Positions 1 through 12,021 are shown, numbered from the stretch's first letter. The stretch: DNA of 64,000 bases from Areca catechu (GCA_021397845.1 CM038051.1:14718327-14782326), one strand, 5' to 3'. Made by a program: numbers and translations. The notes: generated from the letters alone by a model not told the origin.

Positions 1-383
1 CGGGTCCATGTGTTGACACTTCAGCCGTGCCAACTGAAACATACTTGCGTACCGGCCTGAGTCGATACTTCACTTCCATGTGTCAACACTTGGTATCATG
101 TGTCGATACTTTGAGTCGACACCTTAGTGAAAACTTCACAAAAAAGGCTGAACTTGAGCTGAAACATATTTTTACTTAACTCAATTGAACATTCAAGCAA
201 ATATTGACTTTCTAAGTCCTCTTTGAGCAATTCTTTTCATGTAAACTCAGCTTCTTCAATCAAACAAACTTCTTCAAATTTGTGAGCACCTTTTTCAACA
301 AAAACATACTTCAAAGAAATCATTAGTACTCAACTTATACTTAACCATTTTGCTTATCATCAAAATCAATAACGGAGTCAACA
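1..383 (-). repeat. 3' LTR of the Sirevirus element (window-truncated)
   Basis: These 383 bases match 7787-8168 with scattered substitutions and end in the same GAGTCAACA, which is the LTR start TGTTGACTC on the minus strand. The rest of this LTR lies left of the window. Confidence 0.93.
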
Positions 384-397
384 ATCTCCCCATTTTT
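384..397 (-). other. Polypurine tract of the Sirevirus element
   Basis: On the minus strand the run AAAAATGGGGAGAT directly precedes the 3' LTR start TGTTGAC. This is where the plus-strand DNA primer for reverse transcription is expected. Confidence 0.85.
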
Positions 398-1326
398 GAT
401 GATGACAAAACTCTTAAGTATAAATTGCATAAAAGGCTTTTAAAAGAATTCATCCAGGTGCATGAAACTAGATGTAATAAGTGTATCAATGTAATTTGCA
501 ATATTGATATGATATTTCATAATAAAAGTAATGTCAAGATTAATAGTGTCAGAGCTTGTTATAATGATTGAGAGTATCAAAGCTTTGTGATATCTTTAAA
601 ACATAGAACACATGTATCATGATATTCTACATGAGAATTTCAGCAATAAACAAAGCTCCCCTTGAATTGATGATCCATAAAGTGGTTTATAAATACCTTT
701 TCAAACATTTAAAGAGAGGTTTTAAGATGAAATTCACTTTAAAAGAATTTTCAATAAAAACAAAGTATAGCTCCCCTTTCTTAAGGAATTTATAAGCATT
801 TCAATTCAAGTTTTCAAAAATAGTTTTGAAAAATAGTTTTCAAACTTTGTTTACCCCTTGCACATCACAAATATAAATCATATTTATACATTTATACTTA
901 AATCTTACTATATTACTCCCCCTTTTTGTTATCATTAAAAAGGCAGGAAGACAAATAGGCTTAATATACAAGATATAGCAATGAATGTAAAATTCATTCA
1001 CAAGTGAAGACAAATGAAGAACTAAGAAAAGTGTAAATCATTTCATTCATTCATTTAAGATCACAAACATGAAGTACAATATGATATTTCATTTCAAGTC
1101 AGAGTTTGTACAATCAAAAGACAAAACATACATAGATGCATAAAAGTAAACTATCTAAAAATATATAAATATCCTAATCCTCATCCATATCATCATCATC
1201 TGAAGACGATCCGATCTCAATCGATCCTGTATCGATAAAAGATCGAGCTCGAGGTCACATCGATATGAGATCTCGGAGTCAGGTCCTGGTAGGTCATGGA
1301 GGGGTACGATGACCACATCATCTGCG
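398..1326 (-). other. 3' untranslated part of the Sirevirus element
   Basis: This AT-rich stretch lies between the env-like region and the polypurine tract. It includes an acidic, GAT/CAT-rich piece at about 1175-1210. No open frame of note is seen. Confidence 0.5.
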
Positions 1327-3119
1327 TCATGCATACGTCCGACCTCTAGCTAGAGTAGAAGTGGAAACAATGTCCTCCACAGGAATGGAACTGATCGGGT
1401 CGACAGTCTCTATGACTGCCGGAAGTGGCGTGCGATCAAAGAAGGGACCGGAGTCAAGATACTGAAAGCCGGGTGTATAAAAACCAAGCTCTCGGATAAG
1501 TGAGGATGTGTGAATAGTAGGAGTATCAACAATAGGTGTGTCAAAAACTGGGGTATCAGCTGATGATACGATAGGTGTATCAAGGATAGAAGTATCAGCT
1601 GAAGAATGAACTGGTAAGTCTGCAATCGGTGTATCAATGATAGGGGTGTCAATAATAGGTGTATCGACAACGGGGGTATCAACAATATGTGAATGTACAA
1701 TAGGAATATCAATAACTGGAGAATCAATAACTGGTGAAAGTATAGGAATAGGATCATGATCATCCGATCTGGAAGGAGAGGATGGAATAGGAGTTTGGGT
1801 AGGTGAACTAAAAGGATAAAGAGTAGGACTCCTGGGCAAGTCTGCCATCACCCCGCTACTGGCGCTGTAATCATATCTAAAAAGTCGAATCCACTAGAGT
1901 CAGTCTCCTCATCATCTCCATCAACATCATCACCATCAACATCAATAACAGATGCAGGAGCAGGTGGAGCAGTATCAGCAACCGAAGTACTCACTAAAGG
2001 TCTGGACAATGCAATCAATATAGCTGAGATGCCATCAGTCCACTGTGGCTCTCTCTAGTCTCAGCTATGAAGCAGTCAAGATGCTGTCTAACAATCAGAA
2101 GATCAATCTTAATGCGTCTGACTCTGTCCAATAAGCTATCAGAAATACCCTGAGTCTCCATCTAAGATGGCTGAGGCTATGCTGAAGTAGTAGGATCAAA
2201 CTGAGATGCAATCACTGGCTGTGCCGCTATCTCAGGCTGACTCTCGCTAGGTCCTGCCTCGTTAGAGAGGATGCGCTCCTCTGCAGCATCATCATCATCA
2301 GCTTTGTCCTCGACCTGACCAGATATCCTGCAAGTCCACTAACCTCGGAACAGATGATAACCCATCCGGTGTAATGACCTGATGTCATACACATCAGTAT
2401 GAAGTAGCATGCGGAAGGGCTCATCATCAAAGCTGACACCATACTCTTTGAACAAAACAGTCAATCCCATCCAATATGGCAAGCAGAGTCGCTGGCTAGT
2501 CGACGCCTCCATCATCTGGTGAATCATAAGCACTGGAAGGCAGACGGGCGTGTGCTGAACCAAAGAGACCATCACTAGCAACTCCCGCTCAGTGATGTAA
2601 TCAAAGCGTTCGGTCTTCGACAGAAGTATCCGAGCGACAATATGATGTAACAATCTCATCTTTGCAGATAGTCGGGATGCAGGTACGGTAGCTCCCTCAA
2701 GCAATATATCAGACTCAAAAATGCACTGAAGTCCACTCACTCTGTCCATCAAACTGTCCACCACTGAACCAGTCATCGGAATGTCCCATACTCTACTCAG
2801 TATCTCTGAAGAAACTGGGATATCCCGGCCTCTCACCTATGCCATCCATCCATCAGTCCCACGGGCGAGTGATCCATAAAACTCTCGCATAAGCCTGGGA
2901 TAATATCTCTCGCTGAGTGAGCAAAAGAAAGTCAATCCAGCCTGTCGAATCCACTGTCCAATCCTAAAATGCTGCTGGTCGACAAAAGTGAAGTCCACTC
3001 GTCATCCCCCAATGACGGTCTTCGAGCTCATCCTGCTAGAAGCTGCAAAAAGTGGTCGTGCAGGAGGATCAGGAGCTCTAGCCTCGTGTTTGGCCTTCGT
3101 CCTTTGTTCTTCTTCCTAA
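1327..3119 (-). pseudogene. env-like / 'putative plant transposon protein' region of the Sirevirus, broken
   Basis: Downstream of RNase H on the minus strand is a coding-like region split by stops and shifts. It has a basic N-terminal piece near 3040-3110 (Lys/Arg-rich, then ARAPD), a globular core at 2339-2836 (about 165 residues, with motifs such as RERELL-like and HTDVYDIRSLHRMGYHLF), and a Pro/Asp/Ile-rich tail at 1327-1851. Plant Sireviruses carry an ORF of this kind at this place, often called envelope-like; its function is unproven. The position and the core support the call. I see no convincing fusion peptide or transmembrane segment. Confidence 0.65.
1500..1745 (-). repeat. Minisatellite coding an IDTP-type hexapeptide repeat
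   Basis: About a dozen degenerate units of roughly 18 bases encode variants of (V/I)(I/V)DTP in the frame of the env-like tail at 1327-1851. The units differ at silent and conservative positions. Confidence 0.75.
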
Positions 3120-3399
3120 TTTGACTGACAAGGTCGATGGACTACTTGCTTTCGAGGTCCCATTGCTTGGAATAAAGATTTGGGCAAGGTTTGGGTGGAA
3201 ACCTAGGGTTTCTAAAGCTCAAAATCCAAATGAGAGAAGAAATCTAGCAAAATCCGAACTACCGAGTATCCAAATCGAAGAATCAACAAGTTTAAAACAT
3301 GAAACAGTGGGAGGAACAGTGAGGAGTACCTTAGAACATGTGTCAGCTCGAAGGAGATGGAGAAATGGGAAGAAAAACCATTCGAAAATCCTTTATTCT

Positions 3400-3475
3400 C
3401 GGTCTGCTGCTGTTCAAGTGTCGACTCACGAATGTGTCGACACATCAATGTGTCAACACATCGACTTAAAAATCA
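3400..3475. repeat. Cluster of palindromic GTGTCGACAC-type motifs between RNase H and the env-like region
   Basis: Three close variants of the self-complementary core TGTGTCGACACA occur within about 70 bases (one reads TGTGTCAACACA). The same core is repeated in the LTR at 7520-7920. Confidence 0.7.
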
Positions 3476-3561
3476 AAAAATAAGAGTTCCAAGGGTTGAT
3501 CAAAATCACTGGAAATATGATTAAATTCAATGAAATTTAACAAGATTAGCAAAGATTGATG

Positions 3562-5640
3562 TCAAATTGATCTAATTTGAGTCAAGGATAGGAAAAATTT
3601 AATCAAAAGAATAATGATCCTGAGCTCTCTTCTAATCATACAAAATCGATCTTCTAGAAGAGGTTTAGTTAAAATATCAGCTAATTGAAATTCAGTACTA
3701 ATAAATTCAAGCATAACATCATTATTTTTAACATGATTCCTAATAAAATGATGTCTAATTTCAATATGTTTACTCCTAGAATGTTGAACAGGATTTTTGT
3801 CAAGCAAATAGCACTGGTATTATCACATTTAAGAGGTGTATTAGCCAACTTAATTCCAAAATCTTCAAGTTGTTGCTTAATCCACAAGATTTAAGCACAA
3901 CAACTTCCTACTGCAATATTCTCAGCCTTAGCTGTAGATAGTGCAACTGAAGTTTGTTTCTTATTAAACCATGAGATTAAGTTAACTCCAAGAAATTGGT
4001 AAGTACCATTAGTACTCTTTTTATCCAATTTACAACCAGCAAAGTCAGCATCAGAATATCCAATCAATTCAGCAGATAAATTTCTAGAATACCATAATCC
4101 AATATCAATAGTATCAGATAGATATCTAATAATGCGCTTAACAGCCATCAAATGTGATTATTTAGATTCAGACTGATATCTAGCACACATGCATACACTG
4201 AACATTATATCCGGTCTACTGGTAGTTAAGTACAGTAAAGAGCCAATCATATCTCTGTATAACTTTTGATCTACTGATTTACCATGCTCATCTTTATTAA
4301 GTCTACAAGAGGGGCTCATAGGCATACCTATTATTTTAGTAGTCTCCATCCCAAACTTCTTAATAATTTCTCTTGTATATTTAGCTTGGTTGATGAAGAT
4401 TCCATTTGTAGTTTACTTGACCTGGAGTCCGAGAAAGAAATTTAGTTCTTCCATCATGCTCATCTCGAACTCACCCTGCATTAGCTTAGCAAACTCTTAA
4501 CAAAGAATTTCATTAGTAGCACCGAAAATGATATGATCAACATATATTTGTATTACTAATAAATCATCATCTTTCCTTTTCAAAAATAGTGTTTTATCAA
4601 CATTGCCTCTAGAAAATTCATTTTCAATTAAGAATTTGCTGAGTCTTTCATACCAGGCTTGAGGTGCTCGCTTTAATCCATAAAGTACTTTGTGCAATTT
4701 AAAAACATAATCAAGATGTGCATGATTTTCAAATCCAGGTGGTTGTTCAACAAAAACTTTTTCAGTTATAAAACCATTTAAGAAAGCACTCTTAACATCT
4801 ATTTGAAATAGTTTGAAATTCATAAAACAAGCAAATGCTAATAATAGTCTAGTTGCTTCAAGTCTGGCAACATGAGCAAAAGTTTCATCAAAATCAATCC
4901 CTTCCTCCTGGTTGTAGCCTTTAGCAACTAGCCTCGCTTTATTCCTAACAACAATTCCATTTTTATCTAATTTATTCCTAAATACCCATTTTGTGCCAAT
5001 AATAGAAACATTAGATGATCTTTTTATTAATGTCCAAACATTATTTCTATCAAATTGAATTAGTTCTTCTTGCATGGCATTAATCCAGTTAGGATCTTTT
5101 TCAGCTTCTTCGAAATATTTAGGCTCTACTTGTAATATAAAAGCTATATAATCATATTCATTTCTAATTGAGACTCGAGTTCTTATCCCTTTAGATGGAT
5201 CACCTAGGATAATTCCTTAGGATGTCCATGAGCATACCTCCACTCCTTAGATAGATCTTGATGCTTTGGAGTGTCATCACCTTTCTCATTCTTGTCTTGT
5301 TCTTCTTCACTTGGTTGAGGAGATTGATCATTCAGTGTCAACTTTTGAAGCTTATCAGCACCTGCACATTTATCAGAACTATCCTCTTTTCTGGAAGATT
5401 TGTTAGTAGATTCTTCAAAAGCAACATGTATTGACTCTTCCACAACCAAAGTTCTTTTATTGAAAACTCGATATGCCCTGCTTGATGTGGAGTATCCTAA
5501 AAAGATACCTTCATCAGACTTGGCATCAAAATTTTCAAGATTATCTTTTTCATTATTTAAAATAAAACATTTGCAACCAAAAACTCGAAAATACTTTAAA
5601 GTTGGTTTTCTTTGATTCCAAAGTTCGTAAGGAGTTTTTT
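3562..5640 (-). pseudogene. Sirevirus pol remnant: integrase C-terminus, RT and RNase H
   Basis: Pieces in shifting minus-strand frames run in copia order. First is the integrase C-terminal segment (about 5390-5640, TPYELW...KYFRVFGCKCF). A charged linker follows (5204-5449), then RT (4497-5075, with GTKWVFRNK, RLVAKGYNQEEGIDF and LYGLKRAPQAWYE), the RT end (4158-4349) and RNase H (3562-4151, YSDADFAGC...HIEIRHHFIR...QLADILTKPL). The catalytic YVDD box reads YVDH, a loss of one of the paired aspartates, and several stops interrupt the frame. Protease and integrase catalytic core are absent; the frame is joined straight to the gag tail near 5640. Confidence 0.9.
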
Positions 5641-6510
5641 TTCTTTCTCTTTTTCTTTTCCTTTTTTCTTTGATTGATATTTCTTTTTGTAAGGAAACTT
5701 TCTCTTCTTCATGAATCTTCTGAATTTCCTTGCAAGGAGGGCTTTTTCACCTTCATCTTCTTCTTCTTCTTCAGACTGATCTATTGAAGATTCTTCTTGT
5801 ATGTTTGATTTGAAAGCAATCCCCTTCTTCTTTTTGTCCATGGCCATTGATTTTTGTTTCAAATTCAGTTCATAAGTCATGAGCGATCCAACCAACTACT
5901 CTAGAGGTAAGTTGTTAACGTCCTTAGCTTCTTGGATTGCGGTCACCTTCGGATCCCACGATGTTGGAAGTGACCTGAGGATTTTATTTACAAGATCAGT
6001 GTTAGACATTACCTTTCCAAGACTTCTCATTCCATTTATAATATTAGTAAATCTTGTGTACATATCAGTGATAAATTCATTAGGTTCCATTCGGAACATC
6101 TCATATATGTGCACTGACATATTTACTTTAGTATTTTTCGTTTGATCGGTACCCTCATAGGTAACTTCAAGTGTGTCCCATATTTCTTTAGCAGAAGTGC
6201 ATGTAGATATCCTATTGAACTCACTAGGATCTAATGCACAATAGAGAAGATTCATTGCCTTGGCATTAATCTCGGATTGCTTAATATCATTTTCATCCCA
6301 ATCCTTTTCGAGCTTTGGGATGGAAACACCATTAACCACTACTGAAGGAATATGAGGACCCTTATATACCACTCTCCACAAATTATAATCAATAGAATGC
6401 ATATAAATTCTCATCCTAGTTTTCCAATATGTATAATTTGATCCATTAAAAAATGGAGATCTATTTGAGGCTTGACCCTCAACTATACTAGTACTAATTG
6501 GGGCTGCCAT
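5641..6510 (-). pseudogene. Sirevirus gag, one in-frame stop and lost C-terminus
   Basis: The frame starts with ATG at 6510, just inside the primer-binding site, and encodes a copia gag: an N-terminal YWK-type motif (SNYTYWKTRMRIYM), then the conserved ALDPSEFNRIS and GTDQTK stretches. One in-frame stop at 5896-5898 splits it; the same frame continues to about 5641 with acidic then lysine-rich sequence. The CCHC zinc knuckle expected after the basic region is missing because of the deletion that fuses gag to the integrase tail. Confidence 0.88.
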
Positions 6511-6551
6511 AGATCTTTACTCAAGGCGGTAAAGCCTATACACTGAGAACA

Positions 6552-6565
6552 GGGCTCTGATACCA
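6552..6565 (-). other. Primer-binding site, initiator tRNA-Met type
   Basis: On the minus strand TGGTATCAGAGCCC starts two bases after the 5' LTR end. This matches the 3' end of plant initiator tRNA-Met, the usual Ty1/copia primer. Confidence 0.9.
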
Positions 6566-6859
6566 CTTGTTACCCAGTAAGCAACCCAAGAGAGGGGGTG
6601 AATTGGGTCTCTAAAAATTAATTTACCTTACTTGATGCAATGCAATCCAATTCAACAATTAAATAAACAAGGTACTATAACTTCAATTATAATGCTCTTA
6701 AGTAAAAATGTAGCGAAAATAAAAAGCAATAAATGAAAAGCAAGAGAGAGATCAATCAACCATAAAGACCAAGAAATATAGTGGTTCGGTGCTATCCAAT
6801 GCACCTACATCGACTCCCCAAGATCCCCTTGGGAATTCACTATAATCACACCGATTACA

Positions 6860-7110
6860 GTTGATTAGTTTTGCGGGCTTACTAATCAAAAACCTAATTT
6901 GTTTTCACAAGGCCAACAAGTCAAAACCTCACTTGGTTTTACGGGCTAACCAAGAACCTAAATGGTTTTAAGGCTCACCACCAACCTCCCTTGATTTTCC
7001 GGGCTAACCAAGAACCTAAGTGGTTTTGCAGGCTAACCACCAACCTAATTGATTTCAAAGGCTCACCAATAACCTCCCTTAGTTTTACAATAGGCTAACC
7101 AAGAACCCTT
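6860..7110. repeat. Degenerate tandem repeat inside the Sirevirus LTR
   Basis: Units of roughly 40-60 bases recur, built around GGCTAACCAAGAACCTAA and GGCTCACCACCAACCT. About five units are recognisable. Confidence 0.75.
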
Positions 7111-7519
7111 ACAACATATAAAGATTTAAAGTAAAGAAACAAAGTAAGCTTTCTAAACAAAAGCGGGTATCTTTTTGAAGCTCAATGTATAGATGCTTTG
7201 AACTTGTTGAAGCCTCTTGAATGCTTAAGAATGGATGATCTTCAATGCTCTTGAAGGTTCTTGAATGCTTGAAGGCTTGCTTTTGCTTGAAAGTAGTTGA
7301 ATCTTCAATGAATAAGAGTTAAAGCTCTCACTTGAATGCTCTTATCTTATTCTCATCAATAATATTCAATCCTCTTTCTTTTGATTTGATTTGGAGCATA
7401 TATATACTTCTCCAAGGCCTCAAATCTCGTTTTTAGCCGTTAAACTTGAAAAACTAGTCGTTGGAGGGCAAAAGAGTCAAGTTCTGTGTTTGAAAAACTA
7501 GCCATTACTGTTTCCAGAA

Positions 7520-7920
7520 CTCTATATGTCGATACTTCAAGTTTTGAGTCAACACTTCCTGTCGACACTTGAACTTCTTGAGTCAACACTCAGTTTAAAA
7601 ATCTTCAATCTGGTATTCTGGAAATCTCAGATGTATCGACACTTCCTCAGGTGAGTCGATACTTTGAGTCGACACTTCTCTTCCATGTATCGATACTTCA
7701 GCAATTCTTCATTTTCAACAAGTTCTGTAGCTTGAAAATCTCAGGTGATGTGTTGATCTATGTGTCGACACTTTGAGTCGACACTTCGGGTCTATGTGTT
7801 GACACTTCAGCCGTGCCAACTGAAACATACTTGCGTACCGGCCTGAGTCGACACTTCCTTCCATGTGTCAACACTTGGTGTCATGTGTCGACACTTTGAG
7901 TTAACACCTCAATGAAAACT
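7520..7920. repeat. Cluster of short palindromic GTCGACAC motifs in the Sirevirus LTR
   Basis: More than a dozen variants of TGTGTCGACACTT and GAGTCGACACTT lie in about 400 bases, in both orientations because the core is self-complementary. The 3' LTR keeps the last of them at 1-125. Confidence 0.8.
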
Positions 7921-8168
7921 TCATAGAAAAGGCTGAACTTGAGCTGAAACACATTTTTACTTAACTCAATTGAACATTCAAGCAAATATTGACTTTCCAA
8001 GTCCTCTTTGAGCAATTCTTTTAATGTAAACTCGACTTCTTCAATCAAACAAACTTCTTCAAATTTGTGAGCATCTTTTTCAACAAAAACACACTTCAAA
8101 TAAATCATTAGTACTCAACTTATACTTAACCGTTTTGCTTATCATCAAAATCAATAACGGAGTCAACA

Positions 8169-11100
8169 CACATTTTTCTGAGCACCCAGAAGGGGGTGTC
8201 TCATCTGCCAAGGCCTTGTCTCCTGCTTCCTTATCTACTGATACCGGGTGCTCACTCTCTACTGATGAAATGCTCCGTCGCATTATGGACCAGCTCAATG
8301 TTTCTTCCAGCAATGCTCCATCATCTGCTAATGGTTTGACAAGCAGTTCTTCTAGTTCTCCTCCTATTTTTCATTCTCATTTTGCACAATCCCATACCTC
8401 TCGTATCAAGTCTAGTACAATAAATATTGATAACTTTGACTCTTCCTTTAATCCCTTTAAGATATGGATCATTGATTCTGGTGCCACTATGCATATGATG
8501 GATAATTCTGATATTTTTCAGTCTTACTCATTATGTTCGGATAGAGTGCGTATAGTTGATGGCTCTTTCCAGCCTGTGTCCGAAAAAGGATCCATCAACT
8601 GTACACCAACCATTCAACTCTCTGTAGCTTTATATGTCCCTAGTTTCCCTACTAATCTTCTCTCTATCCATTCAATTACCAATGATTAGAATTGTAAAGT
8701 TACATTTTTTCCTACTTATTATCTTTTTCAGAGGCTGACAATGGGGGAGACGATTGGGTATGGTAAAATGTATAATGCGCTCTACTACTTGGATGAAGGA
8801 GAACTGAAGACTAATTCTCAGCAAGCAGGTATGGTCGTTTCATCATCTGATAATGCCTTGCATGAACTTCAGTTACAGCACCGTAGGCTTGCCATATCTC
8901 CTTTTCTATTTTATCATGATCATTTTCCAGTTTATATCATCTTTGTGCTAAAGAGCAGTTAGTTTGTGATGCATGTGAGTATGCTAAGCACACGCACACT
9001 AATTATCCGATTTCAGAAACTCGTAGTAAAAAGCCTTTTGAAATTGTTCATTCTGATGTGTGGGGGGACCCTGTCGTACTGTTTCTATTTCTGGGCATTG
9101 TTATTTTGTTACTTTTATTGATTGTTACAGTAGAGTACCTGGATATATCTTCTACGGTCTAAAGATGAAGTGATCAATTGCTTCAAAGAATTTCATAAAT
9201 TCATGGATACCCAATTTGGTGCCAAGATTAAAATATTGAGATCTGATAATAACACCGAATATATGCATAAGGAGTTTTATGAATACCTCACTACTCATGG
9301 CATTATCTACTAGACTACTTGTGTTGATATCCCTGTCCAGAATAGTGTTGCTAAACGAAAGAATCGACACCTTTTAGAAGTTGATCCTTATTATTTACTA
9401 TACAGGTTCCAAAAACTTTATGGAGTGAGGCAGTTCTCACTGCAGCTTATTTAATCAACCGCATGCCTCTTTATACTCTGGAGTACCAGACACCACTTGC
9501 ATATCTTCAAGGAGAGTCTCCTTTTATTGTATCCCCCGAGTATTCGATGTACGTGTTTTGTCCGGGATCATCATTCTACAGTCGGCAAGCTTGATCCAAA
9601 ATCTTTGAAATGTGTCTTTGTGGGCTATCCTGCTACAAAAAAGGGCTATAAGTGATATTACCCTCCTGAAAGGCGAATCTTTATCAGTATGGATATGATC
9701 TTTTGAGAGACTGAACCTTATTATGATGATGTTCCGATACTTTAGCCTCCTACTCTATTGCCCTTAGCCCAACTATTTATTTGCTCTCCCAGTATCCCTT
9801 CTAGAGCTACTGGTCGAGAGGGGAAGATTATAGTGACTAAGGAGCAAAAGCAAACTGAGGAGCAAGAGTACACTGGTGAATAGTTGGATAATGACTATAA
9901 TCGACAAGGGGACTCTGCATCTGAGTCCATTGTGCATTCTATTACTACCCAACAGTCTTTTTCTGACTCGGCTCCATCATCTCCATTTGACAATGGTAAT
10001 ATTTTCTCTGATCCTATTTTAAATATACCTATTGCTTACAGAAAAGCTTCTCGTCCTCATATTATTCCTTCTTGATATCATTACAATATTGCCAATTTTG
10101 TTTTGTATGAATCTATTTCACCTACATATAGGTCATTTATTGCACCTTTAAAATCTATCTCTATACCATTATACTGGATGGATGCTATGTCAGATCCTAA
10201 GTGGAGAAGAGTGATGCTTGAAGAAATGCAAGCTTTGAAAAAAAATCAGACTTGGAAACTGGTTTCCTTACCTGCTGGAAAACATGTAGTAGGTTGCAAA
10301 TAAATTTATACTGTGAAGCAGACCACTGAAGGCAAAATGATCTCTATAAAGCATGTCTTGTTGCCAAAGGTTATGCACAAACATATGGCATTGACTACAA
10401 TGAGTCCTTCACCCCTGTAGCAAAGATCAACACCATTCGGATCCTCATATCTTGTGCAGCAAATCTTAACTAGAGTTTATTCCAACTAGATGTAAAAAAT
10501 GCCTTTCTTACAAGGTGATCTTCAAGAGGAGGTGTACATGGAAATTCCTCCTGGATTTACTAGTGCAGAAATCGCTAGCAAGGTCCACCGTCTGTGCCGG
10601 TCATTCTGTGGATTAAAACAGTCACCCAAGACATGGTTTGATCACTTTCATCGTGCCATGCTTGAAATAGGTTATCACTAAAGTAATGCTGATCATACCA
10701 TGTTCTTCTATCATAATAAAGGCAAGGTTGCTATCCTAATTATCTATGTAGATGATATCATCCTTTGTGGTGATGATCTCCCCGAGCTAACTCATTTGGA
10801 GACTCAATTGGCACAATCTTTCGAAGTTAAGGATCTGGGTAATTTATGATACTTCCTTGGAATCGAAGTGGCCAGGTCATCCCATGGCATCTTTCTTTCA
10901 CAGCAAAAATATATCTTGGATTTATTGACTGAGACAGAAATGTTGGGATGTCAACCTACTACTACCCCTATTGAGCAGAATCATCGTCTTACTGCTAACA
11001 ATGGTAAGTTTGTAGATCATGAGCGATACCAGCGTCTTGTTGGCAGATTGATCTATCTCTCCCACACAAGATCTGATATAGCCTTTGCAGTCAGTGTTGT

Positions 11101-11696
11101 AAGTCAGTACATGCATGATCCCCGAGAGCGCCATCAGGAAGCTGTGTATAAGATCCTTCGGTATCTTAAGAGCTGTCCAGGATAAGGTCTTCTTTTCTCT
11201 TGTCATGAACATCTTAAAGTTGAAGCCTATTCAGATGCTGATTAGGCAGGTTCTATAGATGATCGGTGATCCACTTTGGGCTATTATACTTTTATTGATG
11301 GAAATCTTGTGACTTGGCGCATTAAGAAATAGGATGTTGTCGCTCGATCTAGTATAGAGGCTGAATACCGAGCTATGGCTCAAGGCATTTATGAGATCTT
11401 ATGGTTGAAAAGGTTGCTTGTTGAATTACGTCTTCTCCAATCTTCTTCCCTCTCTCTGTTTGTGACAACCATGCGGCCATTAATATTGTAAATAATCCTG
11501 TTCAACATGATAGAACCAAGCACATAGAGATTGATCGCCATTTCATCAAGAAGAAACTTGATCAGAAAGTTATACATTTATCATTTATTTAATCTACATA
11601 ACAATTGGCAGACATACTGACAAAGGATCTTGGTGGTTCTATGTTTTCTTCAATTTGCAGTAAGATGAAGCTTCGTGATATCTTCGTCTCATCTTG
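8169..11696 (+). pseudogene. copia pol polyprotein, broken (PR-INT-RT-RH)
   Basis: Translated pieces follow the copia order. Protease is at about 8460-8690, with the active-site DSGAT. A GAG-pre-integrase piece lies at about 8860-8960, the integrase zinc finger and core at about 8960-9640, RT at 10170-10860 and RNase H at 10868-11690. The RT catalytic box YVDD is intact at 10745-10756, and the end shows KHIEIDRHFIKKK followed by ADILTK. At least ten stops or frame changes (for example at 8687, 10072, 10679 and 11183) make it non-functional. The final TGA overlaps the start of the polypurine tract. Confidence 0.9.
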
Positions 11697-11704
11697 AGGG
11701 GGAG
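11696..11704 (+). other. Polypurine tract of the plus-strand copia element
   Basis: GAGGGGGAG ends exactly where the LTR begins with TGTTGACA. Confidence 0.85.
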
Positions 11705-12021
11705 TGTTGACAGCCTAGCCTGGCCTAACTTCCATCTATAATCCTTCCTAGTTCAAGCAATAACCATGTATGATCCTCCCTTATTAAGCATTAACCATGT
11801 ATGGCCATTCCTTATTTAGATTATGACCAAGAATGGATCATCACCTTCCTTTGAGAAGGATAAGAATCATGTATAAAATGGGAACGACCCCTAAGACTTA
11901 TACATGAAAAAGGTAATAATAAAATTTTCCTCCCTTTTCTCCCCTGATTCAACTATTACCTTGGTGTAGCGATACATCATCATCATCTTCTTCTTCTTCT
12001 TATTTTTTGTGTGTGTGTACA
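11705..12021 (+). repeat. 3' LTR of the plus-strand copia element
   Basis: The start TGTTGACA is firm because it abuts the polypurine tract. The end is placed at TGTGTGTACA (12021) by the TG...CA rule only, since the other LTR is outside the window. It holds a (CAT/CTT)n run at about 11970-12000. Confidence 0.7.

Larger units (their letters stand above)
1..8168 (-). mobile_element. Ty1/copia Sirevirus-like LTR retrotransposon, internally deleted
   Basis: Read on the minus strand the order is 5' LTR (6568-8168), tRNA-Met-type primer site, gag, fused integrase tail plus RT and RNase H, env-like region, polypurine tract and 3' LTR (1-383, truncated by the window). The extra env-like region after RNase H, the gag type and the 1.6-kb LTR point to the Sirevirus lineage. 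The gag zinc knuckle, protease and catalytic integrase are missing and all frames carry stops, so it is a dead deletion derivative. It was inserted into another copia element whose pol resumes at 8169. The two LTRs differ at roughly 5% of compared positions by eye, so the insertion is not very recent. Confidence 0.9.
6568..8168 (-). repeat. 5' LTR of the Sirevirus element (1,601 bp)
   Basis: On the plus strand it begins TGTTACCCAG and ends GAGTCAACA, so it is bounded by TG...CA in element orientation. Its outer 382 bases match the 3' LTR at 1-383. It contains a degenerate tandem array (about 6860-7110) and a dense cluster of GTCGACAC motifs (7520-7920). Confidence 0.93.
8169..12021 (+). mobile_element. 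Ty1/copia element, 5' part displaced by the Sirevirus insertion
   Basis: Pol sequence begins abruptly at 8169, right after the Sirevirus LTR, and continues in copia order (protease, GAG-pre-integrase, integrase, RT, RNase H) to a polypurine tract and one LTR. The 5' LTR and gag should lie left of the window beyond the Sirevirus. The short LTR suggests an Ale- or Ivana-type lineage, but I cannot fix it. Confidence 0.88.

Noticed and set aside
1410..1763. 117-residue Leu-rich frame
   Set aside because: Shifted reading of the IDTP minisatellite.
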